Assembly (NCBI GenBank): GCA_002682825.1
Contig: NOKP01000008.1
Span: 721,535 to 785,534 of the forward strand
Length of the DNA: 64,000 nt
Source of the DNA: Neonectria sp. B-13
Lineage: Eukaryota > Ascomycota > Sordariomycetes > Hypocreales > Nectriaceae
Direction of reading: 5' to 3'
The translations under genes and the position numbers were made by a program. The notes under the pieces are model-generated. The model had not been told where the DNA came from, did no database searches, and saw nothing but the letters and a program-made list of their open reading frames with translations. Shown piece by piece: positions 54,618 through 64,000 of this stretch (positions are counted from its first letter, which is position 1; the number at the start of each line of letters is the position of its first letter).

Positions 54618-55610
54618 ATGCAGGCCATTCGCATCCACCCAGCTGCCTCCAACACAAGCCCCTTCTCGCCGAGCAATCCTCCCCCGCCGTCTTCACTCAT
54701 CCTCGACCAAGACGTCGAGATTCCCCAGCCGAAGCCTGGCCAGGCCCTCGTGCGCGTCCATGCAGCAACCGTAACCCGGGACGAGCTGACATGGCCTGAA
54801 TCCTACCGCGAGGACTTCCATATCCTCGGATACGACGTCTCTGGCGTCGTGGAAAGCGCCGAGGGGCTTCCGGGGTTCAAGCCCGGCGATGAAGTGTTTG
54901 CCATGGTTACCACTCGGCGAGGCTCGACCTGGGCTGAGTACACGGTTGTCGATGCTCAAGAGCTTGCCTTGAAGCCCAAGAATCTCCCCTGGGCTGAAAC
55001 TGCGACTGTGCCCATGAGCGGTCTCACGGCGTGGCAGGCGCTGTTCGTCAAGGCGGGCATCCCAGAACCCGACTTTGATGCGCCCAAGACGACAGACTCG
55101 CAGTCGTGGGTGCTTGTCACGGGTGCATCGGGCGCCGTGGGTTCTTACATTGTTCAACTAGCTGCTTTGGCCGGCTTCAGCGTGGTAGCCGCGTCGAGCT
55201 CGAACGAACGCAACGGGGAGTTTTTGCGGTCGCTGGGTGCAGCAGAAGCAATCGAGTACGCCGACATGAAGGGTCGTTCGTTCGATCTCATCATCGATAC
55301 GGTCGGCGGAGAGCCCTTGTCCCAGTCGTGGTCCGTCATCTCAGACAACGGGACGCTTGTCTCGGTCGACTCGAGCAGTTTTGCCTTTGCGAACAGTCCG
55401 CCAGCAGGCAAGGAGGCTGTCAACGCCATCTTCTTCATCGTGGAACCGTCTGGGAAGCAACTGAGCAAGCTCTCGCGGGCGCTAGAACTCGGTCTCGTGC
55501 GCCCGTTTCTTGCACACACGTTTCCTCTCGCGGAGGCACGCGCGGCTTATGAAAAGGCTAGCGGAAGAACGGACCGCCGGGGTAAAGTTGTGCTGATAAT
55601 CAAACCGTGA
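54618..55610 (+). CDS. Zinc-independent medium-chain reductase (quinone oxidoreductase-like)
   Basis: A single exon of 330 residues starting at MQAIRIHPAAS. The GroES-like half contains QALVRVHAATVTRDEL and GYDVSGVVESAEGLPGFKPGDEVFAM. The nucleotide-binding motif is TGASGAVGSYIVQLAA (168-183), an A-x-x-G-x-x-G form typical of NADPH quinone reductases. No catalytic or structural zinc cysteines are present. The end DRRGKVVLIIKP is standard. Such enzymes reduce quinones or enones with NADPH, in detoxification or in metabolite tailoring. The gene diverges from the amidohydrolase gene. Confidence 0.92.
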   Translation: MQAIRIHPAASNTSPFSPSNPPPPSSLILDQDVEIPQPKPGQALVRVHAATVTRDELTWPESYREDFHILGYDVSGVVESAEGLPGFKPGDEVFAMVTTRRGSTWAEYTVVDAQELALKPKNLPWAETATVPMSGLTAWQALFVKAGIPEPDFDAPKTTDSQSWVLVTGASGAVGSYIVQLAALAGFSVVAASSSNERNGEFLRSLGAAEAIEYADMKGRSFDLIIDTVGGEPLSQSWSVISDNGTLVSVDSSSFAFANSPPAGKEAVNAIFFIVEPSGKQLSKLSRALELGLVRPFLAHTFPLAEARAAYEKASGRTDRRGKVVLIIKP

Positions 55611-55839
55611 AGGTGCGTAAGCAAAGCACGGTAATCGTGAACGAGAATCAGCCCCGTGGTCTAAATTGTACATTATCAAAGTGCGGCAGTGTATCGTTAG
55701 TGCGATGATGAGGAGCTGGGTCTGTCACATCCGCTGCCATAAGACTCGTAAAGAAAACGAGTGGGTATATTCCATTCAACTATTAAGATAATATGCAACG
55801 CCGATGCCCAAATCCCACCAAATCACCATGAGGCCAGCC

Positions 55840-56166
55840 TTACATGATGGCCACTGGACAGTCAGCTTATGATCTTTCAAGCTACATGATGAGCGACTTA
55901 CTTGCTCGAGCCTCCCATGACTTGGTCGGATCCCGCTTGCGCATTTGAGCGGGATCTTGAGACATGTTGAGCTTGTTCTTGAGCTTTGACTTGAGGCTCA
56001 ACTTGGGAGATGCTTGGAGGCCTGGGCGCATTAGACGACTGCCAGAAAGAAGTGGAGTAGGCTAAATACCTTGCTTTCCGGGAACCGAACTTGAAGCATC
56101 GACGAGGGTCGCGTCGGAAGCGTTGGATGCCAGGTAGGCGTCTGAACCGAGGGGAGCTTGCGACAT
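55840..56166 (-). CDS. Small unidentified protein, 76 residues, three exons
   Basis: Exons at 56070-56166, 55902-56021 and 55840-55853 sum to 231 bases. Intron 1 (GTATTT...CCCAG, 48 bases) and intron 2 (GTAAGT...CAG, 48 bases, with a GCTGAC branch site just before the acceptor) both look genuine. The last exon is only 14 bases. The protein starts MSQAPLGSDAYLASNASDAT, is Ser-rich, then turns basic with KLSLKSKLKNKLNMSQDP and ends TKSWEARAMAIM. The middle could be an amphipathic helix. No family is recognised and no signal peptide is seen. If the last intron is retained, the protein ends a few residues later at a nearby stop. Well-formed introns are the main support. Confidence 0.55.
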
Positions 56167-56707
56167 GGTTGTGGTGGGAGGATGAAGAAGTTGGGGATGT
56201 TTGGTGGTGGTTTGGATGGTTTTCTGGTCCTTACGGCACTGTTTGGTATGCTTATTGATATCGAGTATCGACCTTGATGACTTCAAATCTTGTTGATGGG
56301 ATATTCCTAATTCCAACGGGGTATTTGGCTTCTTTTGTAGTTGTAGCCTAATGATCCTCGTCACCATGTTGCGTCTTCCATTCGTAATCACCGTGAATTT
56401 CAATTGACTCACGCGCCCTTAGAACGACGGCTTGCGACGACTATAGTATGCCGTAGTAGTAAGCCTGCAGCATCCTTCCCCGACCCGTATGACACACACG
56501 GCGAACCGGGATGGTGTGAAGGAAGCTTGATTGAAGCCGAGCCCCACACACTAGATTGATAAGTAAGCCGAGATTCAAGCCGCGACTCCACGTTCTTCAA
56601 GCCGAATCTCCACACCGAAGCCGAGCATCCACTTACAAGGCTCCGTCTTCCCTTCGGCTTCACTCATCAGACGATTCAACCTCCTACCACCGTCCAGATT
56701 ACCCATC
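56167..56707. promoter_or_regulatory. Divergent promoter with an AAGCCGA repeat array
   Basis: 541 bases between the small protein and the Zn2Cys6 gene. AAGCCGA or a one-base variant occurs in direct orientation at 56534, 56565, 56577, 56599 and 56618, and inverted (TCGGCTT) at 56654. All are within 175 bases of the regulator's start codon. The CCG/CGG core is the kind of triplet Zn2Cys6 proteins bind, so autoregulation is possible. No other dense array of this word was noticed in the window. Confidence 0.55.
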
Positions 56708-58724
56708 ATGGAGACGCTACCGCCGCTGCTTCGTCGGTCCAACGGTCGTCCGCAAGCCTGCGATCCATGTCGTGCTCGCAAGGTCGCCTGCGATCATTCT
56801 CAGCCCACCTGTAAGCGATGCAGGAAGAGGCGCCAACCCTGCGTCTACACCGTCGCTCCGAGGCCGAAGCGCAGTCCGCTGCCTCGGTCGCCATGCTCGA
56901 CGCCGACGCCACCTTGCACTGGTTATCTCGGCTTCACCAGCCACAGCGCTGTCTTCGAGGAGACGCGGAACAGCTTGACCCTGATCCATGGATCGCGACC
57001 CGTCGACTCCGGCCCGAGACGCGGGCCTAGGGTCCTCCGCTCAGAGGTGCCGCCGCCGCTCCGGGAAATGATTCTCTTTGTGCTGCGCAACCTCCCGCGC
57101 ACAAAAGACCTCGTTTCCGTCGAGCGGACTCCGTGTCGGCCTGACGACTGGATCCTCAAGGCTACGAAGCGTATCGTCCAGACAATCCACAAAGACTTCC
57201 CCACGCAGCTTGAGGACGACGGGTTGCTGGACGACGGGTCGCTGGAAGACTTGGCTCGCACCATCTGCAGCAACACCGCTCGCCCGTTTCACGAGACAGA
57301 CGTCAGCTCACAGGACTGGATTGATCAATTTGCCGGGCCTTCCCTGCGGTGGGAATCCATCGGGCTACTATGGACTTTCTGGGAAATCGGATTCTGGGAG
57401 GGCGACAGTGCCCAGACTTTTGGGGCATGCCTCAAGTACTGCATTGAGATCGCGTTGCACTTCACTCCGGGCAACGATATCATTGTCTACCTCTGCTACC
57501 GAAGAGCGACCATGGTGTCGATTATCTCAGGAGACGCCAGTAAGTCAAAAACCTCTTCGCCGAACGCCACCTCCCTTTGCTAATGGCATAGGCCTTTCGT
57601 GTTGGAGCTGCCACAGCGAGACAGTGGCCCTCCTGACATTTCTGGGCCTCCACGCCGAGCCCGAGACGACCCCATATCGCCCGACGCTGGTTTCCGAGAA
57701 CAGACGTCGCATTTTTTCCCACGTCTTCAACATCGACAAGGTCATGGTGTCGTTTACCGGAAGGCCGCCGCTGCTCGGTCGCCGCTATGTGTCGACGCCT
57801 CTCCCACTAGATCTCCCAGACGAAGTCCTGCTTGCCGACGACGAAGCCGTGATAACCAGTGCTGTGCAGGCGTTGGATGACCAGGGGTGGAATACGGAAG
57901 GTCGACTGTACTCAGCCACGCTCCTCCGTGCGCGTGTCATGATTGCTTTCATCAGAGAAGAGCTTCTCGAAGTTGCGTTGAGTATTGGTTCCCAAACGAC
58001 TCTTAGCCACCTACAGTACGTCCTCCCGGCCTTTAATCGCGCCATACTAACCCGTATAGAGATATCAAAGCACGGCAGATACGCACCATGTCGCAGTTCC
58101 CTGTCGGACTCATCTACCGCCACGAAGACCTCGACGACCCTGAGATTGACGTCGAAACTCTATACGCGAGGCTGTTGCTCCGGCTGGAGCACCTCCAGAA
58201 CCTCTTCTTTGTCGAGCGGCTGATGCTTCGGCTTGGGAGCATAGATCAAGGTCATCTGCTGACTACCAGCTTCGAGATGGTGTCGCTCACGCTCATCATC
58301 TGGACACGCCAGGATCGATTCGCGGGCATCCGCCGTGACTTTGAGTGGCTGGTAAGAAATACAGACGCCCCTTCAACAGCTTAAGCTAACTTTCTAGTTA
58401 ATGGCGTATGGTGCTCCTGGAGGAGGCATTCTTTGTCTGGAGCTGCTCCGGCCGAGCTTCCGTACCCACCCCGACTGTCCCAAGCTGAGCCGGTCGAGCA
58501 TCATCCAGCAGCTAAGTCTCCTCATCGGCTTCCTCGACTGGGTGCGGCCGTCGGCGCCGAACGCAGACCTCTGCGCCGACTGCAAGGCCATCATCCAGGG
58601 CGTGCTGGACCACAACCTCAACGGTGCCGGTGGCGCTGGCGCGCTCGAGACACTTGACTGGGAAGGGTTACAGCTCGATTTCAACTTTGACTTGCTTGAC
58701 ACTTTTGACTGGCTACGTGAGTAG
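56708..58724 (+). CDS. Zn2Cys6 fungal transcription factor
   Basis: Four exons, 56708-57539, 57592-58015, 58060-58351 and 58398-58724, sum to 1875 bases and give 624 residues. The zinc cluster is at the N-terminus: ACDPCRARKVACDHSQPTCKRCRKRRQPC, with all six cysteines at canonical spacing, followed by a basic linker. The middle region contains the fungal-specific regulatory domain, recognised by GACLKYCIEIALH, FLGLHAEPETTPYRPTLVSENRRRIFSHVFNIDKVMVSFTGRPPLLGRRYVSTPLPLDLPDE. The C-terminus ends in an acidic-aromatic LDFNFDLLDTFDWL, a good candidate activation domain. Introns are 52, 44 and 46 bases. The stop codon abuts the stop of the convergent epoxide hydrolase. Its targets may be the neighbouring oxidative genes, which is inference. 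Confidence 0.92.
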
Positions 58725-59690
58725 TTACAAGAGGTTGTTCAGGAACTCTTCTATAGCCGTGTTGGTCTCTGCCGGTCGCTCTAGATGCACCCAGTGACCT
58801 GAGTCTGTTGTCACCGTCTTGAGGTTTGGCGTCCAAGATGCCAGCATCTGCTGCTGTGTCGTAAATTCAGGTTCTCTCGGAACGACAAATAGCGCAGGCT
58901 GCGATATCTGGAATTCATCGAAACCAACCTCATCCGGCGCAAACAGATTATCCATCCACATTCGATACCATCTCACCACACCCTTATATCCATCCTTTGC
59001 TCCGAAGAACTCGAGGTGTCTTTTCTGTAGATCTTGAGAATACCATGGTCCCACTGGAAGTCGACGATCCTCGATTACAAACTGCTTGAATTTACCAAGA
59101 GGATGAAACCACTCATCCCACGCTTTTCGGTCGCGACAGAACATGACGTTCATGGCAGCTTCGGCGTGCTGCTCCAGGGTAGCCTGCGCGGCATCACTAG
59201 CAAGCCACGGGATGTATCCGAGCAGTTCGAAGCCGAATGCCTGCTTGGTCATCTCGTTGATCATGTTGACGTCAAACGGTGTGCCCAATTTAGGTGGTCC
59301 GACTGCGAGGAACACCAGCGCTATCCATCGCGAAGGGTGGTATGCTGCCAACCGTGACAGCAACGTCGACCCAAAGTCGTGGCCTATGCCGATGACTTGC
59401 GACAGGTCCAGCGAGTCGAGCAGTTCAACTACCTCGTTGCTCATTGGCTTTAGACGATAACTGTCCACATCTGTCGGCTTGCTACTCTGGCCGTAGCCAA
59501 GAAGGTCGGGCGCAAGTACTCCATATCCTCCTGAGGAAAAGTGGCGAATCTGATGTTCCCAGTCGGATAGCGTGGACGGGAAGCCATGGAGGAGCAATAG
59601 AGTTGGTTTCTGGACTGCTGGGATATGGATATAGGAGTAGGTGTTGCCACCCTGGGCAGCAAAGACCTGTCTAGGGATATCAAACATCAT
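58725..59690 (-). CDS. Epoxide-hydrolase-like alpha/beta hydrolase
   Basis: A single exon of 321 residues. LLLLHGFPSTLSDWEHQI gives the HGFP oxyanion motif. The nucleophile is Asp105 in GIGHDFGSTL rather than Ser, which marks epoxide hydrolases and haloalkane dehalogenases. His299 lies in DSGHWVHLE. WY pairs in the lid (VGPWYSQDL and VRWYRMWMD) could supply the epoxide-polarising tyrosines. No signal peptide, so soluble. It would open an epoxide by water addition, perhaps on an aromatic or fatty substrate. The Met-Met start gives one alternative. Its 3' end touches that of the Zn2Cys6 gene. Confidence 0.92.
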   Translation of the reverse strand: MMFDIPRQVFAAQGGNTYSYIHIPAVQKPTLLLLHGFPSTLSDWEHQIRHFSSGGYGVLAPDLLGYGQSSKPTDVDSYRLKPMSNEVVELLDSLDLSQVIGIGHDFGSTLLSRLAAYHPSRWIALVFLAVGPPKLGTPFDVNMINEMTKQAFGFELLGYIPWLASDAAQATLEQHAEAAMNVMFCRDRKAWDEWFHPLGKFKQFVIEDRRLPVGPWYSQDLQKRHLEFFGAKDGYKGVVRWYRMWMDNLFAPDEVGFDEFQISQPALFVVPREPEFTTQQQMLASWTPNLKTVTTDSGHWVHLERPAETNTAIEEFLNNLL

Positions 59691-60259
59691 GTTGTTGAAT
59701 TGCAGTTACGATGCCATCTCACTTGTGTATTCACATTATTTAACCTAAAGGCGGATAGTTTTCGGAAACATTCCTAAGATGACGCAATGGGTTTCCTTGA
59801 CGGACGCACCAAAGCAGAATACTTTCTAGTATTATATTTCTTTCTTGGGTATCATAACTTAATCTATCGGCGACTTAATACCTTTCTCTAGGTTGCTCAA
59901 CACCGATAGTTAGTGAGTGACTCCTTTCTGAAGAAGCCAGGGGGTGCAGCTAATACCCCATCCTCCACCTCGAGTTGAAGACCAGTCACGATTACAATTC
60001 CTATCCATCCCTCATACTACATAGTACGTAGTTAAACCGAATGACTGATTGACTGTTCATCAGCCGGTGATTGCGGTGGGTCGTTTCCTTCCGCGGAGGC
60101 CGCCGCCCACATGATGAATCTCAATGGCGATATTGGTCCCAACATGGATGTTATTCCCACCGCCGACGCTAGGGTTGGCTCATTTCGCGGGTTGCCATCG
60201 CGCAAAAGCCAAGCCTTCGTTCATCTCATAGACCTGGCTATGGAACCGGCCCGCATTCG
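59691..60259. other. Intergenic region
   Basis: 569 bases between two minus-strand genes, AT-rich to 59900. No gene or notable site is seen. Confidence 0.45.
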
Positions 60260-61379
60260 TCAACCAGAGTCATTTACGTATCTCGCATACAGCTCTGGGT
60301 AAAACGTCCGGCCGTTCTCGCGATGGCTGCGTATCTTGGTCCGCAGTTGCGCCTCGCCCCAGGTCTCGTACTTGCCCGTCAGGAAGGGCGAGTCGATGCA
60401 GCACGCCTCGCCCGACTCCAACCCCGTGCCAAAGCCCGCGAAGTGATTCGCCAATGGCTCTAGGGCTTGGCGGCGCGTCAGGTCGCGTCGCACGCCCTGA
60501 AAGAACGGCACGCTGAAGCGCTCGCGCGAGCTTGACTGCACCCGGTGCGTCGTCGCCTTGCACACTCCGTGCGTCACTACCTCGAAGGCCTGACCGATGT
60601 TGACGACGAATGTTCCCGGGATCGCTGGCACGTCGATCCAGGCGCCGGCCTTGTTGAGCACCTGCAGGCCCTGGACTTCGGGAGAGGCTTGCAGGAGAAA
60701 TGTCCACCACCCGGATGAGTCTTTGTGCGGGCCGACGCCCTGGGTATCGGGCACAGGTGCCTCTGGATAGTGGACGAGTTTGAGGCGATGCTGGTCAGAT
60801 AGATATGAAAAGAAGGTGTCTTCGGGAAGAGACAGAGCCTGGGCAACAAGTCGCAGGAACCGCTCGCCCAGTGCCGTCAGCTCCTCGATATAGCGCTCCG
60901 CAACAGGCCTCAGCTCCGGGAGTTCACGCGGCCACTATCCCATTAGCGAGCTGCCGGCCCGAAGCGCCCTTGGCATGGACTTGATAACCCTTCGCACGCA
61001 AGCATACCTGATTCGGCCCACGCAAGCCTTCCCACGGAGCACCGGCCCCGGGGCGCACGTCGAGTTCGGTGGCGAGCTCCACCTGCTCGCGGTGGTCGGC
61101 GCCGCCGGCCGTGGTTTCGGCCCCGGCTCCACTGTATCCCAGGAAATGCGGCGAGTGCTCGAGCGCGATGGCGGCCTTGGCTTTGGCGGGGAGGGCGAAG
61201 AGGGCCGGGAGGAGGCGCACGAGGTCGGCGGTGACGGAGGGTGGCACGCCGTGGTTGGCGATGTACAGGAAACCGACCTCGGTCAAGGCGGCATTGAGGC
61301 CGCTTAGGAGGTCTGGAAGGGTTGCTGGGTCGTCGCTCAGCGATAGGTCGAGAATGGGGATCTGGGTAAAGTCACGCAT
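60260..61379 (-). CDS. 2-oxoglutarate/Fe(II)-dependent oxygenase, isopenicillin-N-synthase-like
   Basis: Two exons, 61008-61379 and 60260-60934, sum to 1047 bases and give 348 residues. I start at MRDFTQIPILDLS; an upstream ATG at 61433 would add 18 residues that look unconserved. The N-terminal DIOX_N-type region has IPILDLSLS and EVGFLYIANHGVP. The iron triad is H194-x-D196 in GPHKDSSGWWTF and H254 in TTHRV, and R263-x-S265 (RERFSVPFF) binds 2-oxoglutarate. Fungal homologues hydroxylate, desaturate or cyclise small molecules, often in secondary metabolism. Intron 61007-60935 is 73 bases. It may work with the epoxide hydrolase next door, but that rests only on proximity. Confidence 0.92.
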
Positions 61380-64000
61380 TTTGGCTGTTGAGGATGATCT
61401 GTTCGTGGGGTTGAGGTTGTCACGCAAGATCATTCAATGGGTGCGGAGAAGCCGCCGCCGCTGGTTGAGCGCGATGGCATCATCCAACGAATTATGTGGC
61501 TCAACACCACGTACAAGTCATTTGCCACTACGCCCGCTGCAAGGCATTGAAGCATCAACACGTAGTCGAAGCCGATCCAACATGCACGGAAAACGCATCG
61601 AGATCCTGTGTTTCTATTCACGCCAAACACAACAGTCATACTAGACAATTTCCATGAGTTCCGGGCAGCAAAGCTACCCTGAACCAAAGGCTGCGGCCAA
61701 AGCAACGCGCGTCATGTCAATTGTCCATGTATGATTGCCACACACAAAGGGGTCGCTAGCGCTGACTGGCATGCGCTTCTCATCAACGTGCGATTGAGGC
61801 CCACCGATCTATCCGCAGTCGAACGGCGAAGCGCGGGAAATCCTGCGCATCAGCCCGATTGGAATTGCTTGATCGGATCGAATCCAGCCGAAGGATGACA
61901 CGCTTGCGGAAGTCTGACTGTCGGGGTTTTAAGATTGCTTCCTCGAATGGGAGAGATGGCAATCATGGAATGTCTCTTCTTGGCGATGGTTGGCATTTGC
62001 TCTGAGTGCTTCCATCGCAGCTAGCGAAGCTATTAAGTTCAGGCCGGAAAAAGCAACTAACAAATGGAGTTTCTTTTCCCCTGGGCGGCTTGTTTTAAAG
62101 TTAATCGGGGAATTTGGTCAGGGGCCCGGCGGACTCGGGAGACTTGCTGAGAGACCCCGCGCAACGCAACGCAACCCTGGCCACTTTCACATGGACAGAG
62201 AGAATTATCTAATATTACCCGGGAGTTTACTGCTACTTACTGTACGAAGTGCTACGGACGTATCGATACCTGCGCCCGTTGAAGAGTGTTAGGAAAGGTG
62301 ATCCTACCTGCAGGTGATCAACATGGGACAACACATTTCTCACGGAGGGTGTGAACAATGCGTCCGCTCGGCCTGGAATGGCACGTGTGGTAGTCAAGGG
62401 AGGGCAGCTACTGTACGCTGTGCGAGTGCGAATGTGTTGTGGAACCGGTGGTTGTGACGCTGGGTGTGGTTTACCAGTGAGAGCGTTGCAGTGACATTAG
62501 CAAAGTGAGAGAGTCAGAGAGAGTCAGAGAGAGACTGAGTAAGAATAAGTGTGGCAGTGACGGTTTACTTCGAGTAAGAAGAGTGAGATGAGAGAGCCTG
62601 TGCCAGTTACTGTCATTGGGTGAGATGGAGAAGTATCTAGAACGCCGTTCCAACACCGCTCCAACGCCGGTGCTGGCCGTCCCAACTCCGTCCCAAGACT
62701 CCGTCCCCATCTCCGCCTCCGTTCCAGAATGCATACATCCCATCTCCGCACCCCCATCTCCGTGCCCACTTACACTTGCACTTGCGGCTTGCCACCTGCT
62801 AGCAGCCTAAAGCAGAACGCAGACCCAGTCCCGTGGGCGCATCCATCCGCTACTCCAGCCATCCAGGAACCAGTCGCAAACTATCCGTACACCGAGCGTC
62901 ATCAATTCCGGCTGCCATCGCGACTGGCCCACCCACACAAGTACGAGCACAGAGGCATGCCCGCTTACTACGCGCCATTGGGCGTGGGCGTGGGATGCTC
63001 GACGCAATTACGATTACGAAGTTAAAAGAAATCCGTCACAAAGTTACGGTCAGGTACGCGCCGTGGAAACTGGTCATCGCGGGATGGTTGACACGGTTCA
63101 ACCCGAACAAACACACGATTGTCGGCCGCGGACGGCGACCAATTGGACAGGTGGTACGAGAAATCAGCTTTGACGATAACTCGCAGAGAAAGTGACTTCC
63201 AGGGCCGTGTTGATCTGACAGCGCATTGATTTTTAGGTCGTCAGTTGGCCAAACCAAATGCCTGGCGCCTGGCTGGTGCGAGTTTGGAGATGCGAGCGAT
63301 CCCTCGCTTTCGGAACCCCACCTGATCTGGAGAAGTGCGAGTTGCGAGGCCCCCGGGCCAACAAGCAGTGCAGTGGCGTCGGCTTCGTAGCGTAGGGTGC
63401 AGGGCCTGAGGACCAGGGTTCGGCTGCAGCTCCGTTGCGACGCTACACCAAATGAGGCGCAGCTCTGAGCGCGTGGGACCGAAACTTGTTTTCGTACTTG
63501 TCCTTGCCCATGGGAAACGCGCGTTGAATACGGAGGAGGAATACGGCGGGCGATCCGGAAGGCCTCAGAAGCTACTGAAGGTTGTCTGTACGGAATCCGC
63601 GTACAATGCTTCGTACAACGCCAAGCCCCACCGACATCTCGCATGTTGCATGGTCAGGGCAATTTCCCTTTCCCCCCATCCCATCCCATGAGAGGAAATC
63701 GATACGATAGCGGCTGACGGATGACGGGAGACGGAAGACGGAGACGATGCAAATGCCGATGGTCAACGTACGAGCCGTAATTAAGGTTAACCTAATAGTA
63801 GATTGCTTCCAAGTTCCAACCGGGCATGGAAGGGAGCAGATGGCGTACTTAGAGTGCGTAGAACTTCCACATGTCAGGCAGGCATGGATAATTGCAACAG
63901 GGCTGGAGACACCCGGAGCGTCAGGGTAATTAGGATATCTCCTCGCCGCCAATCGCCCCAGCTCGCAAAGCTGCAGCCAAGAGCTGCAATTCTCGCACTC
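61380..64000. other. Gene-poor right end (2.6 kb)
   Basis: No ORF here has recognisable content. Low-complexity patches occur: GAGAGAGTCA repeats at 62507-62536 and a CCGTCCCAACTCCGTCCC-like C-rich stretch at about 62648-62724. Lower GC and CGAATC/ACGG words are scattered. A gene whose exons are short, or the promoter of a gene beyond the edge, cannot be excluded. Confidence 0.5.
62507..62536. repeat. Three copies of a 10-bp GAGAGAGTCA unit
   Basis: Two perfect copies and one diverged copy, purine-rich, in non-coding DNA. Confidence 0.85.

Overview
The window looks like nuclear chromosomal DNA of a filamentous ascomycete (Pezizomycotina). The gene content fits a sordariomycete, perhaps of the Hypocreales, but that rank is an inference from protein character only. 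The evidence is GC-rich, intron-poor genes on both strands, spliceosomal introns of about 45-75 bases with GT...AG ends and CTGAC/CTAAC-like branch sites, pyrimidine-rich leaders, and fungus-restricted families (Zn2Cys6 regulator, DUF3425 bZIP, PalA/Rim20, Mch1, FSH1 hydrolase). I support 24 protein genes, one of them cut by the left edge. For every multi-exon model I checked that the exon lengths sum to a multiple of three. No rRNA, convincing tRNA, CRISPR array or intact transposon was seen.

Layout. 0-3.6 kb: the 3' end of a Gly/Leu-rich protein gene, a histidine phosphatase ending in a PCNA-binding-like motif, and the Mus81 partner Eme1/Mms4, which converges on it. 3.6-8.2 kb: a long non-coding stretch. 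8.2-13.6 kb: a four-exon kinesin of 1742 residues. 14.0-21.1 kb: an alkyltransferase-like DNA repair protein, an NADP-type alcohol dehydrogenase, a short bZIP/DUF3425 protein, a secreted cyanovirin-N-like protein and an FSH1 serine hydrolase. 21.8-35.0 kb: a SYLF-domain protein, a GT31-like glycosyltransferase, PalA/Rim20, flotillin and a PPxY protein, largely a membrane-trafficking neighbourhood. 35.0-39.4 kb: a gene graveyard with frameshifted coding relics and a small tandem repeat. 39.4-46.8 kb: a short-chain dehydrogenase, 3'(2'),5'-bisphosphate nucleotidase, a putative OB-fold protein, an F-box protein and Mch1. 47.5-61.4 kb: an accessory metabolic stretch with carboxylesterase, Dal5-type transporter, amidohydrolase, zinc-independent reductase, a 76-residue protein, a Zn2Cys6 regulator, an epoxide hydrolase and a 2-oxoglutarate oxygenase. 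61.4-64.0 kb: nothing recognisable.

The most interesting points are the PIP-box-like tail on the histidine phosphatase, three SUMO-interaction-like motifs in Eme1, a promoter array of CCG-containing heptamers just upstream of the Zn2Cys6 gene (possible self-regulation), a 26-bp perfect palindrome upstream of the SYLF gene, a basic region without a leucine zipper, and a possible small catabolic or biosynthetic neighbourhood at 47.5-61.4 kb. No polyketide synthase, NRPS or terpene cyclase backbone gene is present, so this is not a classical secondary-metabolite cluster.
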